This document shows positions 34,452-43,465 of a DNA stretch of 64,000 nucleotides, one piece after another. How positions within the stretch are numbered: position 1 is the first letter of the stretch; each line of letters opens with the position of its first letter. Made by a program: the position numbers and the translations under genes. This DNA is from CAVQND01 sp964653485 (GTDB lineage: Bacteria > Verrucomicrobiota > Verrucomicrobiia > Limisphaerales > UBA8199): assembly GCA_964653485.1 (NCBI GenBank), contig CAZZFF010000010.1, positions 1-64,000 of the forward strand, written 5' to 3'. The notes under the pieces were generated by a model. The model had not been told where the DNA came from. It worked only from the letters and a program-made list of their open reading frames with translations, and did not search any database.

Positions 34452-35935
34452 AGTGCTGACTGGGCGATTGAGGCGCAAGAGGCCAGGGCGGCGCGGACAT
34501 CGCGCACAACGGCGGCCCAGTCTCCGGGGACGGGTTGGCGGAACAGGCGCAGGGAGGGGTACCATGGACTGTCGTTGCGGCCGAGGAGCCAGCGCCAGTC
34601 GGGCGCGCAGGGCAGGAGCAACCAGGCCGGCTGACCAAGGGCGCCCGCAAGATGAACAGTGCTGGTGTCCACGGAGATGACGAGGTCAAGCTGCTTCATC
34701 AGAAGGGCGGTGTCCGCGAAATCGTGGATCAGCGGTGACAAGTCAATGACCTTGTTGAACGGCGGCTCGGGCGGGAGGTCGCCGGGCGAAGCGCCGAGTT
34801 GGAGGCTGTAGAAGGCCACACCGGGCAGGGCTAGCAAGGGCTCGAGCAATTTGGCCGGGATGGAACGATGGCAGTCGTTCGTGTGCCGTGGATTTCCACG
34901 CCAGACCAGTCCGACCTTGAAGGGCCTGGCTTGGGAGTCGGGGGGCGCCGGCAGGGGCGCCTGCCGCCCGCCGGGCGGCCGCAGGTAGGGTGTCCTGGCG
35001 GGGACGGTATCCAATGTGACTTGGAGCAGGAGCGGCAGACTCAGGAGCGAAACGTGCCCGTCGAAACGAGCTTCCGCGGGGAGTTCGCCTCGGGGAATGA
35101 CACGCTCGGCCCCTTCGACCGACTCAAAGAGGGCCGCCAAGGGGGAAGGACATTCAAGCACCAGGCGCGCGCCCCGCGCGGCCAGCGGTGTCACGAGGCG
35201 GACGAACTGGATGGCATCGCCGGCGCCTTGCTCGGCGTAAACAAGCAGCGCGCGTTCTCGCGGGTCCTCGCCGCGCCATGGTGGGAAAGGGAAAGAGCGG
35301 GGGGCGAAGCCGGTCCTGCGGAAGCGCCACTCGTATTCCTGGAAGCCGCGCGGGAAATCTCCTTGAAGCAAGAGCGCGAAGGCCAGGTCCCAATGGGCTT
35401 CGGCAAAATCGGGACGCAGTTGGATGGCGCGGCGCAGGCAATTCGCGGCCTCGGCGGGATTGCCCATTTCGCGCCAGGCATTGCCGAGGTTGAGGTGGAT
35501 TTCCGCGTCGGCGGGGGAATGGCGGAGGGCCTCGTGGAAACAGGCGATAGCCTGGGCGTGGTCGAGTTTGGTGCGCAAGGCGTTGCCGAGGTTATTGAGG
35601 GCGTTGGGCGCGCCGGGCTTGAGACGCAGGACCTGGTGGAAACAGTCCAGGGCCTCCTGGATTTGGCCCGCGTCGCGACAAGCCACTCCGAGGTTGCCCC
35701 ACGCCATTGCGAAGTCGGGCTTGATCCGCACCGCCTGGCGATAAGAGGCCATGGCCTGGTCCAACCGGCCCATCTCCTGGAACATCAGGCCCAGATTATA
35801 GGCGGCCTCGGAATAGGCTGGAAAAAGCTGAAGCGCCTCGAGGTAGCACCGGGCGGCATCGAGCCGGCGACCCTGAGCCTGCCATTCCAGGGCCTTGTCG
35901 AACCGAGCCTGCGCTTCGCGCGGTCTGCCAGCCAT
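34448..35935 (-). CDS. TPR protein with C-terminal glycosyltransferase-9/41-like domain, 495 aa
   Basis: Residues 1-210 are about six tetratricopeptide repeats (AAYNLGLMFQEMGRLDQAMA, ALNNLGNALRTKLDHAQAIA, EIHLNLGNAWREMGNPAEAA). The C-terminal half resembles the ADP-heptose/O-linked-GlcNAc transferase fold: FKVGLVWRGNPRHTND, then LVISVDTSTVHLAGALG and PAWLLLPCAPDWRWLLGR. Such proteins are frequent in Planctomycetes and Verrucomicrobia and their acceptors are rarely known. Translation of the next gene, the M16 protease, is coupled through ATGA. Confidence 0.85.
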   Translation of the reverse strand: MAGRPREAQARFDKALEWQAQGRRLDAARCYLEALQLFPAYSEAAYNLGLMFQEMGRLDQAMASYRQAVRIKPDFAMAWGNLGVACRDAGQIQEALDCFHQVLRLKPGAPNALNNLGNALRTKLDHAQAIACFHEALRHSPADAEIHLNLGNAWREMGNPAEAANCLRRAIQLRPDFAEAHWDLAFALLLQGDFPRGFQEYEWRFRRTGFAPRSFPFPPWRGEDPRERALLVYAEQGAGDAIQFVRLVTPLAARGARLVLECPSPLAALFESVEGAERVIPRGELPAEARFDGHVSLLSLPLLLQVTLDTVPARTPYLRPPGGRQAPLPAPPDSQARPFKVGLVWRGNPRHTNDCHRSIPAKLLEPLLALPGVAFYSLQLGASPGDLPPEPPFNKVIDLSPLIHDFADTALLMKQLDLVISVDTSTVHLAGALGQPAWLLLPCAPDWRWLLGRNDSPWYPSLRLFRQPVPGDWAAVVRDVRAALASCASIAQSAL

Positions 35936-36033
35936 AAGTCCGCCCAGTATGCCTGGAGCGCGGGGCGGCAGGCAATAGCGGAGCCGGCGTCCAAATCCTC
36001 GCCCCGGCCCGGAGCACGGCGTCGCAGGTTTCG

Positions 36034-37437
36034 TCAGAACCCGGTCTGCTCCGCCGGATGGCCGAACAAGCCGTGGCGCTTGATGACGTCGACGATGGGC
36101 CTGGGCACCAGCGGCTCCCAGGAGGAATCGCCGGACTGAATGCGGGCCAGGACGTCTCGAGAGCGAATCGCCAGGAGGCCGGGCTGGTAGTTGCGGATGC
36201 TCTGAATAAAGCGGTTTTCCAGCAGATAGGCCTGGAGATGGCCCAGGTGCGGGGGGACGGGAAAACTCTCTCCGGTGATGACTTGGCCGGATTCCAGGTC
36301 GAGGCTGGGATAGACATAGAGCCTGGCCCTGTTCCTGAAGAGTTGGCCCAGGCCGCCGAGGAGGCCGCCTTCATTTTCGTTGTAGAAGGTCTCGTCGAAG
36401 ATTTCCTTGAGTTTCGAGGCGCCCAGGGCGAGGCCGATCGGCCGGTCCGTGTAGCGGGAGAGATAAGACCTGAGCCGGTGGAAGCGCCGGAAATTGGAGA
36501 CGAGCACGGTCTTGCCCAAGGCCCCAAGGGTGTCCGCCCGGTGCAGGAAGTCCTTCTCTTCGATTTTGTCGCCGGTGGTGAGGTGGCGCAGGGTCATCTC
36601 CATCAGGACCACCGGGGGTTCGCCGTTCAATTCGGGGTCCCGGACAAATTGTTCGAGGCCCCGTTCGAGCACGTCGAGCGTGGCTGTGGTGAGCGGGTGG
36701 AAGCTGCCGCGCTGGACGAGCACCGGTTTCTTATAGAGCACCTCGGCCCATTGCACGGCCTCGCCTGTGGCGGTGAACATCGCGGCCTCGGTCAAGCCCT
36801 GCTTGACCAGTTGCAGGGCCAGCAGGCGGTTGTCGACCCGTCCGAAGGCAGGCCCGGAAAACCGGATCATGTCCACCTCGACCCGGTCCCAGGTGAGGTC
36901 GTCCAGGAGCGCGCGAATGAGGACCTCGGGCTGGTGATACGAGTAGAAGCTGCCGTGAATCAGGTTCACGCCGATGACCCCGAGGGCCTCCTGCTGGTCC
37001 ACGGTCTCGCGGTCAAGCATGCGCACGTGGATGATAATCTCGGAGGGATCGGCGCCCGGCTCCGCCTGAAAGCGAATGCCGAGCCAGCCGCTGCCCTCGG
37101 CCCGGCGCGTGGCCACGGTGTTGGCAAACACGAAGAAGGCCGCTTTGGCGCCGCGGCTTTGCTCGAGCCGCTCGAGCAGCAGCTCATACTCGCAATCGAG
37201 CATGGCCTGAAGCCGCCGGCGGCTTACGTAGCGCTCGGTCGGCCCGTAGATGGCGTCGCTCACCGCCATGTCGTAGGCGGAGATGGTCTTGGCCACCGTT
37301 CCCGCCGCGCCGCCCACGTGGAAGAACCAGCGGGCGACCTCCTGCCCGGCGCCGATTTCGGCAAAGGTCCCATAACGGTGCGCGTCCAGGTTGATTTGGA
37401 GCGCCTTTCGGCTCGTGTCTATCATCTCATCGGCCAT
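36034..37437 (-). CDS. Conserved protein of unknown function, 467 aa
   Basis: The sequence is highly regular and conserved in feel (YGTFAEIGAGQEVARWFFHV, GGAAGTVAKTISAYDMAVSD, AIYGPTERYVSRRRLQAMLD). I recall close relatives in Planctomycetes, Bacteroidota and cyanobacteria that carry misleading labels such as TonB-dependent receptor. There is no signal peptide or membrane span, so it should be cytoplasmic. No catalytic motif could be assigned. It diverges from selA with 101 bp between start codons, and a link to selenium metabolism is only suggested by position. Confidence 0.75.
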   Translation of the reverse strand: MADEMIDTSRKALQINLDAHRYGTFAEIGAGQEVARWFFHVGGAAGTVAKTISAYDMAVSDAIYGPTERYVSRRRLQAMLDCEYELLLERLEQSRGAKAAFFVFANTVATRRAEGSGWLGIRFQAEPGADPSEIIIHVRMLDRETVDQQEALGVIGVNLIHGSFYSYHQPEVLIRALLDDLTWDRVEVDMIRFSGPAFGRVDNRLLALQLVKQGLTEAAMFTATGEAVQWAEVLYKKPVLVQRGSFHPLTTATLDVLERGLEQFVRDPELNGEPPVVLMEMTLRHLTTGDKIEEKDFLHRADTLGALGKTVLVSNFRRFHRLRSYLSRYTDRPIGLALGASKLKEIFDETFYNENEGGLLGGLGQLFRNRARLYVYPSLDLESGQVITGESFPVPPHLGHLQAYLLENRFIQSIRNYQPGLLAIRSRDVLARIQSGDSSWEPLVPRPIVDVIKRHGLFGHPAEQTGF

Positions 37438-37479
37438 AGGTATGGGTATTGTCGCCCATAGTCTGGGCCGTGCGCCAGA

Positions 37480-37529
37480 ATTCTCAATCGGAATATCATG
37501 GACATTCCAGCCGAACCGTGTTTGAGAAT
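37480..37529 (+). promoter_or_regulatory. Structured leader just upstream of selA
   Basis: ATTCTCAA (37480-37487) can pair with TTGAGAAT (37522-37529), and inside it GGAAT (37490-37494) pairs with ATTCC (37504-37508). The structure ends immediately before the GGTGAGG that could be the selA ribosome site. A stem-loop of this position regulates selAB in E. coli, so the same role is conceivable. Confidence 0.4.
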
Positions 37530-37538
37530 GGTGAGGTT

Positions 37539-38957
37539 ATGCCGCCAGAACTGAAACAGGAGTTGCTTAAACGCATCCCCCCGGTGACGGAGTTGTTGAA
37601 GAGCGAGGCGGTCGCGGCGTGGCTCAAGGGGCAGCCGCTGGCGTTGGTGACGGATTGCCTGCGGCGCGCGGCCGCCGAGGCGAGGCGGGACCTGCTGGCC
37701 GATGAGGCGGGGCGGGGCGGGCCGGAGCAGGTCAGCGCCCAAGCCCTGCTCGCCCGCGCGGCGGAACTGCTGGCCGAGGCCGCTACGCCACGCCTGCGCC
37801 GCGCCATCAACGCCACCGGCATCATCCTGCACACCGGGCTGGGCCGCGCCGTTTTCCCTGGGCGCGTGGTGGACTCGATCGAGGCGGAGCTCAAGGGCTA
37901 CACCACGCTGGCGGTCGACCGCGCCAGCGGCGAGCGCATCGAGCGCGACGAGTTGGTCGAGCCGATCCTGGCCGAACTGACCGGGGCCGAAGCGGCGACG
38001 GTCGTCAACAACAACGCGGGCGCCACGATGCTGGCCCTGGCGGCGCTGGCAGCCCGAAAGGAAGTCATCGTCTCGCGCGGACAGCTTATCGAGATTGGCG
38101 GTTCCTTCCGCCTGCCTGAGGTGATGGCCCAAAGCCAGGCGCGGCTGGTCGAGGTTGGCTCGACCAATCGCACCCACCTCAAGGATTATGCCAACGCCAT
38201 AACCCCCGAGACGGCCGCCATCATGCGCGTTCATCCGAGCAACTACCGCATCGTCGGCTTCACCGCCGAACCCCCTTTGCCCGAGCTGGCCCGGCTGGCG
38301 CGCGAGCGGCAAGTGCTGTTGATAGACGACCTCGGCGCCGGGGCGCTGCTCGACCTGGAGCAGTTCGGGCTGCCCCATGAACCGACGGTCCGGCAGTCGG
38401 TCGAGGCCGGGGCGGACGTGGTCCTGTTCAGCGGCGACAAGCTCATCGGCGCCAGCCAGTCCGGCATCATCGCAGGCCGAAGAGAGCTCATCGGGCGGCT
38501 GCGCAAGCATCCGCTGATGCGCGCCCTGCGTGTGGACAAGACGTGCCTGCTGGTTCTGGAACGGACGCTGCACCTGTTCCGCGACCCGGAGTTGCTGCGC
38601 CGGGAGCATCCGACCTACCGGATGATCTGCGCGTCTATGGAGGTCCTCGACGGTCGCGCCCGGGCGCTGATCGAGGCGCTGGCGAAGACCGCTCCCAAAG
38701 CCACGGCCCGCGTGGAGCAGAGCGTGGCTTACCTGGGCAGCGGCTCGCTGCCGACCGAGGCGCTCCCGAGCCGGGTCGTGACTGTGTCCGTCCCCGGGCT
38801 GAGCGCGGCGGAGTTGGCCCGCCGGCTGCGCCTCGATGAGTCCGCCATTTTCGGCCGCATCGAGGATGACGCGGTGCGCCTGGACGTGCGGACCATCACG
38901 GATGAAGAGGCGACCGAGATAGCGGCGGCCCTCGGCCGAATCCAGAACGCCCGATGA
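37539..38957 (+). CDS. selA: L-seryl-tRNA(Sec) selenium transferase, 472 aa
   Basis: The ATG at 37539 gives MPPELKQELLKRIPPVTELL, the usual SelA N-terminus, preceded by a weak ribosome site. An earlier frame adds 30 residues without similarity. Core motifs are ATGIILHTGLGRAV, VVNNNAGATMLALAALAARK, and the PLP-lysine loop VVLFSGDKLIGASQSGIIAG. The enzyme converts Ser-tRNA(Sec) to Sec-tRNA(Sec) using selenophosphate as a large homo-oligomer. selB follows with a 4-bp overlap, and selD lies farther downstream. Confidence 0.97.
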   Translation: MPPELKQELLKRIPPVTELLKSEAVAAWLKGQPLALVTDCLRRAAAEARRDLLADEAGRGGPEQVSAQALLARAAELLAEAATPRLRRAINATGIILHTGLGRAVFPGRVVDSIEAELKGYTTLAVDRASGERIERDELVEPILAELTGAEAATVVNNNAGATMLALAALAARKEVIVSRGQLIEIGGSFRLPEVMAQSQARLVEVGSTNRTHLKDYANAITPETAAIMRVHPSNYRIVGFTAEPPLPELARLARERQVLLIDDLGAGALLDLEQFGLPHEPTVRQSVEAGADVVLFSGDKLIGASQSGIIAGRRELIGRLRKHPLMRALRVDKTCLLVLERTLHLFRDPELLRREHPTYRMICASMEVLDGRARALIEALAKTAPKATARVEQSVAYLGSGSLPTEALPSRVVTVSVPGLSAAELARRLRLDESAIFGRIEDDAVRLDVRTITDEEATEIAAALGRIQNAR

Positions 38958-40918
38958 GTGTTTCGCGCAAGAACATCATGCTGGGCACGGCGGGCCACGT
39001 GGACCACGGCAAGACGGCCTTGGTCAAACTGTTGACCGGCTGCGAGACGGACACGTTGGCCGAGGAGAAACAACGCGGCCTGACCATCGACCTGGGTTTC
39101 GCACCCTGCCGGCTGGCCGACGACCGCGTGGTGGGCGTGGTGGACGTGCCGGGGCACGTCGATTTCATCCGCAACATGGTTGCGGGCGCCCACGGGCTGG
39201 ACGTGGTCATTTTTGTCGTGGCCGCCGACGACGGCATCATGCCCCAGACGCACGAGCACCTGCACATTCTCACGCTGATGGGGTTGCGTCATGGGCTTGT
39301 GGCTTTGACGAAAATCGATCTGGTCGAGCCGCGGCGCCGCCAGGCGGTGATCGAGGATTTGCGACGGCTCCTGGCGGGCACATTTCTGGCCAAGGCCCCC
39401 GTCTGCCCGCTCTCGAACATCACGGGGGAGGGGTTCGAGGGCTTTTTCGATGCCCTGAACGGGGTGGTGGGCGCCTGTGAAGACCGGCCCAGCTCCGGCC
39501 TGTTTCGCCTCTGGGTCGAGGACGTGTTTACCATCCGCGGCCAAGGCACCGTCATCACCGGCATCCCGACGCGCGGCCGCGTGGGCGCGGGCGACACGCT
39601 AACGCTGCTGCCTTCGGGCCGGGGCGGGCACGTGCGCCGAATGCAGGTTTATGGCGAGGACGCCGGCGAAGCGCGCGCGGGCGAATGTGTAGCGCTCAAC
39701 CTGCCTGAAATCGACCACCTCGAAGTCCGCCGGGGCATGGTCCTCAGCGCCCCCACCGCCCTCGCGCCGGTGACGATGGCCGAGGCGGAGTTGCTAATCC
39801 TGGATTCCGTGAAGGGCAAACTCGACGACTTCATCGAAGCCCATTTGCACATCGGCACCGCGTCGGTGCTCGCCCGGGTCGCCATGCTCGAGACGACCCA
39901 GATGAGCGCCGGCCAAAGGCAGAGCGTTCAGTTGCGCCTGGCCGAACCCCTGCCGTTGGTGCCCGGAGAACGCTATGTCCTGCGCGCCAACCTGGCGGGC
40001 CCAGGACAAGCCGGCCTGGTGACGGTCGGGGGCGGACGCATCCTGGGCGTCAGCAACCAGCGCCTTCGGAGGAAAAAGCAGTGGACCCTGGACGCTTTGG
40101 CCGCCCGCCGCGGCGTTTTGGACGACCCGGCCGGCTGGTGCGAGTTGATGCTGCGCGAAAACCGCCAGCCGCTGTCCATGAGCGACCTCGAAACGAAATG
40201 CCTGCTGCCCGCGGACGAGTTGAAGGCACTGCTCCAGACCCTTCGCGCCCAGGGCCGGATCGTCGAACTGCCGGGCGGGGCGCATGCCCACCGCGCCGTT
40301 ATCGAAGAGGTCGCCGCCAAAATGTTCGAGGCCATCGTCTCGTTCCACAACGCCAACCCGCAACGGGCGGGGATTAGCCGCGACGAACTCGCCTCTCTGC
40401 TCGGCGAGAGCGCGGAAATCCGCGACCTCGCCGCCCAATGGCTTCTGGACCGCAAGCAAATCGAATGCCCCGGCCCGGTCTTTGCGCGCATCGGCTGGAC
40501 CGCCCGTCTCCCAGACCGCGACCAGGGCTTGTTGGACGAGGTTGCGGGCGCCTTTCAAAAGGCCGGGTGGGCCGGCCCCACCGCCGGCGAACTGGCCGTC
40601 TCCCTCCACCAACCGCCCGACCGGCTGGAGAAACTGATTCACCTCCTTGCGGAGCGCGGCATCCTGGTGCGCCTGGACCAGCGTAGCGTGATCCACCGCG
40701 ACGCCCTGGAGGCCGCCAAACAAGCCGCCCTCGGTTTGTTCACCAGGAAACCGTCTTTCTCCACGATGGAATTTCGGGACGCGCTGGCCGTGAGCCGCAA
40801 ATATGCCGTGCCCCTGCTGGATTATCTCGATAAGATCAGGTTCACCGTCCGCTCCGGCCACGACCGCACGCCGGGGGTGGAGGCCAGGAAGGCCCTGGGA
40901 GCGCGGCAGCGCGGTTAG
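38954..40918 (+). CDS. selB: Selenocysteine-specific translation elongation factor, 654 aa
   Basis: GTPase motifs are G1 GTAGHVDHGKT, G3 VVDVPGHVDFI and G4 ALTKIDLV, with the switch sequence EEKQRGLTIDLGFA. EF-Tu-like domains II and III follow to about residue 380. The C-terminal 270 residues are winged-helix repeats that bind the SECIS hairpin (ISRDELASLLGESAEIRDLA, PSFSTMEFRDALAVSRKYAV). It delivers Sec-tRNA to in-frame UGA codons. The start overlaps the selA stop by ATGA. The next gene on the same strand, 79 bp on, is a lower-GC toxin-antitoxin-like gene and not selD. Confidence 0.97.
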   Translation: MSVSRKNIMLGTAGHVDHGKTALVKLLTGCETDTLAEEKQRGLTIDLGFAPCRLADDRVVGVVDVPGHVDFIRNMVAGAHGLDVVIFVVAADDGIMPQTHEHLHILTLMGLRHGLVALTKIDLVEPRRRQAVIEDLRRLLAGTFLAKAPVCPLSNITGEGFEGFFDALNGVVGACEDRPSSGLFRLWVEDVFTIRGQGTVITGIPTRGRVGAGDTLTLLPSGRGGHVRRMQVYGEDAGEARAGECVALNLPEIDHLEVRRGMVLSAPTALAPVTMAEAELLILDSVKGKLDDFIEAHLHIGTASVLARVAMLETTQMSAGQRQSVQLRLAEPLPLVPGERYVLRANLAGPGQAGLVTVGGGRILGVSNQRLRRKKQWTLDALAARRGVLDDPAGWCELMLRENRQPLSMSDLETKCLLPADELKALLQTLRAQGRIVELPGGAHAHRAVIEEVAAKMFEAIVSFHNANPQRAGISRDELASLLGESAEIRDLAAQWLLDRKQIECPGPVFARIGWTARLPDRDQGLLDEVAGAFQKAGWAGPTAGELAVSLHQPPDRLEKLIHLLAERGILVRLDQRSVIHRDALEAAKQAALGLFTRKPSFSTMEFRDALAVSRKYAVPLLDYLDKIRFTVRSGHDRTPGVEARKALGARQRG

Positions 40919-40996
40919 CCGGTTAAGCTGGTGCGCCTGGAATTCAGCTTGCCTTTCCGGGCGAGATTCGCTAGCGTACTACTGTATTTGAATGCT

Positions 40997-41422
40997 ATGG
41001 CTTCCGTTCATGACGTGGTGAGTTATATTCTGAGGAAGCATGGGCCTACGACGGCCATGAAGCTCCAAAAGCTGGTGTATTATTGCCAGGCATGGTCTTT
41101 GGTGTGGGATGAAAGGCCCTTGTTCAGTGCGAGGATCGAAGCATGGGTAAATGGCCCGGTGGTTCCGGCGTTATACAGAATCCACAAAGGCCAATTTCGC
41201 ATATCCGAATGGTGCGGAAACCCGGACAACCTCAGCCGAACCCAAAAGGAGACCGTGGACGCCGTTCTCCGTTTTTACGGCCCCAAGACTGCGCAGTGGT
41301 TGAGCGATCTAACGCATCGCGAAAGACCTTGGCAAGACGCAAGGTCTGGGTTGAAAGATGCCGAACGCGGCAAGAGTGAAATCTCTCATGCTTCACTTCA
41401 CGAGTACTACAGCAGTTTGTAG
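40997..41422 (+). CDS. Panacea-domain (SocA/DUF4065) protein, probable antitoxin, 141 aa
   Basis: MASVHDVVSYILRKHGPTTA, MKLQKLVYYCQAWSLVWDER and EAWVNGPVVPALYRIHKG match the Panacea/SocA domain, which serves as a neutralising antitoxin for many unrelated toxins. The ATG at 40997 is chosen because the family begins there; a longer frame starts at 40931. GC is about 50%, visibly lower than in the flanking sel genes. A possible weak promoter (TTGCCT 40949-40954, TAGCGT 40972-40977) precedes it. The next gene starts 11 bp after its stop. Confidence 0.85.
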   Translation: MASVHDVVSYILRKHGPTTAMKLQKLVYYCQAWSLVWDERPLFSARIEAWVNGPVVPALYRIHKGQFRISEWCGNPDNLSRTQKETVDAVLRFYGPKTAQWLSDLTHRERPWQDARSGLKDAERGKSEISHASLHEYYSSL

Positions 41423-41433
41423 TCTCGGTTTCT

Positions 41434-41862
41434 GTGCCAAAAAACCCTAAGTTCGTCGGGCTCGCACCATCAAGCACAAAGACCCCACGACTTGAGTCAG
41501 CGATCGGAAAAGCGGGCTATCCGGTATGGAGGATAGGCCGGGCGGACTTCGACGGGCCTTGGTGCCCCAAGAGAATGGAGAAGGCCATTCTGCTTGAAAT
41601 CCTCAGTAAGATCAGAGATTTTGAGCGTGCCAAATGGCCCGAAATTGAACGCCGCGGCAGTCATTTCATCCCTATCGATAGGTTGATTCCAGAGGCTAGA
41701 AGGCGTCTGGAAATGTTAAAGTTAGATGACACGGACTATTTGTTTTCCCTCCGATTAAGCGGCAGAGAGAGATTGTGGGGGCTTCGTGTCAACGATGTGT
41801 TCTCTCTCCTTTGGTGGGACCCTGACCATCAAGTCTGTCCCGCCACATTGGGCCACACCTGA
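41434..41862 (+). CDS. Unknown 142-aa protein, probable toxin partner of the Panacea antitoxin
   Basis: The start is GTG at 41434. No named family is recognised, but the end (RERLWGLRVNDVFSLLWWDP, then DHQVCPA) has the look of small RNase-type toxins with a terminal ...LWWDP.H..CP motif that I have seen in short uncharacterised proteins. Its partner gene is 11 bp upstream and the pair has low GC (about 50%). It may be horizontally acquired. The coding end lies 6 bp before selD. Confidence 0.6.
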   Translation: MPKNPKFVGLAPSSTKTPRLESAIGKAGYPVWRIGRADFDGPWCPKRMEKAILLEILSKIRDFERAKWPEIERRGSHFIPIDRLIPEARRRLEMLKLDDTDYLFSLRLSGRERLWGLRVNDVFSLLWWDPDHQVCPATLGHT

Positions 41863-41868
41863 ACGCGC

Positions 41869-43455
41869 ATGACGCTGGATCTTGCCAAACGCCGGCGGGT
41901 GATGGAACGGTCCCAACGCCTGGGGCACTGTATATGCGACCCGCGTCGTCCGTGTCCCTGCGACGTGTTTCGAGACCAGCAGATTTGCCCTTGCGCCGGG
42001 GAACGGCCCGACCCGGTTGATTTTTCCAAGCTTCAGCTCACCAGGCTCGTGAGGAATCCGGGGTGCGCTTCCAAGATCGCTCCGGCCGACCTTGAAGCGG
42101 TGCTCGCGCGGTTGCCGGAGGTCAAAGACCCCGCCGTCATTTCCGGCATGGCGGCGGCGGACGACGCCGCCATTTATCGCATCGCCGAGAATTTGTGCCT
42201 GGTCCAGACGGTTGACGTGTTCACTCCGTGCGTGGATGACCCGCACCTCTTCGGGCGCATCTGCGCCGCCAATTGCCTCTCGGACATCTACGCCATGGGC
42301 GGCGAACCGCGCACGGCCCTGAGCATCCTCGCCTTTCCGTCCGAGACCTTGGATGGGGAGATCATGTACCGGATGCTTGCGGGCGCGATGGAGACCCTGG
42401 GCCAGGCGGGCGTGGCGCTTGTGGGGGGACACAGCATCAAGGATGACGAGATCAAGCTCGGCTTCGCGGTCACAGGCATCATCGACCCCGCCGTCGCCGC
42501 CGCCCTGGCCGCGCCGCATCCCGGGGATCTTCTCGTGTTGACCAAACCGTTGGGCACGGGCGTGCTGGCGTTCTGCCGGCAGGTGGGCCGCGAGAATGCC
42601 GCCGGTTCCGCCGCCGCCCAGGTCGCGATGGCGACCCTCAACCGCGCCGCCGCCCAGGCCATGAAGGAGGCGGGCGCTTCCGCCTGCACGGACGTGACCG
42701 GCTTCGGCCTCTTCGGCCACCTTCTGCGCCTGGCCCGGCAGAGCCGGTTGACGGCGCAGGTCTTTGCCGGAGCGCTCCCCGCGTTCCAGGGGGTGCTGGA
42801 TGCCTTGCGCGAGGGGGTGATTTCCGGAGCGGTCGAACGCAACCGCGAGTTCGCGGGGAACGATCTCGAAGTAAGCCCCAACGTCGAGGAAGCCCTGGTC
42901 CACCTGGGCTGCGACGCGCAGACCTCCGGCGGGCTGTTGATCGCCATTCCACCGCATCGCCTCGGGGCCTTGCGGGACGCGCTGGCCCGAGGCGGCGCCG
43001 ACGGCTTTCTCATCGGCAAATTCCTCGAACCCTCCCGCGGGCGAATCCACCTTGTCCTTTCGGAAACCGAACAGCCTGAACGCCGGCTTGGGCCGGCAGC
43101 ACAAGAACCGGTCACAGCCATGAACCCCCCTCCTCATTCTGACGCGCACTCGGCCGAATGCTGCGCGGACATTTTCGAAGCCAAGGCTCCTTCCACGATT
43201 ACGCCCGATGCCCAGCAGGCCTTTGGCGCGCTGCTGCGCGCCGTTCAGGCCCCCGGCGCCCTGGATGCCAAGACCAAAGAACTGATCCTCTTCAGCCTGG
43301 TGGTCTATAGCCGCTGCGCGCCCTGTTTCGCCGCGCATCGAGAGAAGGCGCGGGATTTGGGCCTCACCCGGGCGGAATTGGACGAGGCCGCCTGGTGCGC
43401 CATCGCCATGGGCGGCGCCCCCGTGCGCATGTTTTACCAGGAGGCGACCGCCTGA
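41869..43455 (+). CDS. selD: Selenophosphate synthetase with Cys-rich N-terminus and C-terminal AhpD-like domain, 528 aa
   Basis: The N-terminal 50 residues hold six cysteines (C21, C23, C29, C31, C40, C42) in GHCICDPRRPCPCD and CPCAGERP. The SelD core starts near residue 56: the catalytic Cys66 and Lys69 lie in NPGCASKI, then ADDAAIYRI, CAANCLSDIYAMGG and GGHSIKDDEIKLGF (ATP-Mg binding). Residues about 418-528 add a carboxymuconolactone decarboxylase/AhpD-like domain with the redox pair SRCAPC. The enzyme makes selenophosphate from selenide and ATP, feeding SelA. No selenocysteine is encoded in the catalytic position; it is Cys. The fusion of both added parts is unusual. A convergent terminator follows. 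Confidence 0.95.
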   Translation: MTLDLAKRRRVMERSQRLGHCICDPRRPCPCDVFRDQQICPCAGERPDPVDFSKLQLTRLVRNPGCASKIAPADLEAVLARLPEVKDPAVISGMAAADDAAIYRIAENLCLVQTVDVFTPCVDDPHLFGRICAANCLSDIYAMGGEPRTALSILAFPSETLDGEIMYRMLAGAMETLGQAGVALVGGHSIKDDEIKLGFAVTGIIDPAVAAALAAPHPGDLLVLTKPLGTGVLAFCRQVGRENAAGSAAAQVAMATLNRAAAQAMKEAGASACTDVTGFGLFGHLLRLARQSRLTAQVFAGALPAFQGVLDALREGVISGAVERNREFAGNDLEVSPNVEEALVHLGCDAQTSGGLLIAIPPHRLGALRDALARGGADGFLIGKFLEPSRGRIHLVLSETEQPERRLGPAAQEPVTAMNPPPHSDAHSAECCADIFEAKAPSTITPDAQQAFGALLRAVQAPGALDAKTKELILFSLVVYSRCAPCFAAHREKARDLGLTRAELDEAAWCAIAMGGAPVRMFYQEATA

Positions 43456-43465
43456 CCAGTTAGCC

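Noticed and set aside
36058..37461. A 467-codon plus-strand frame opposite the unknown 467-aa gene
   Set aside because: Same length as the real gene because it is its mirror. The minus-strand protein shows family-like conservation, the plus-strand one does not.
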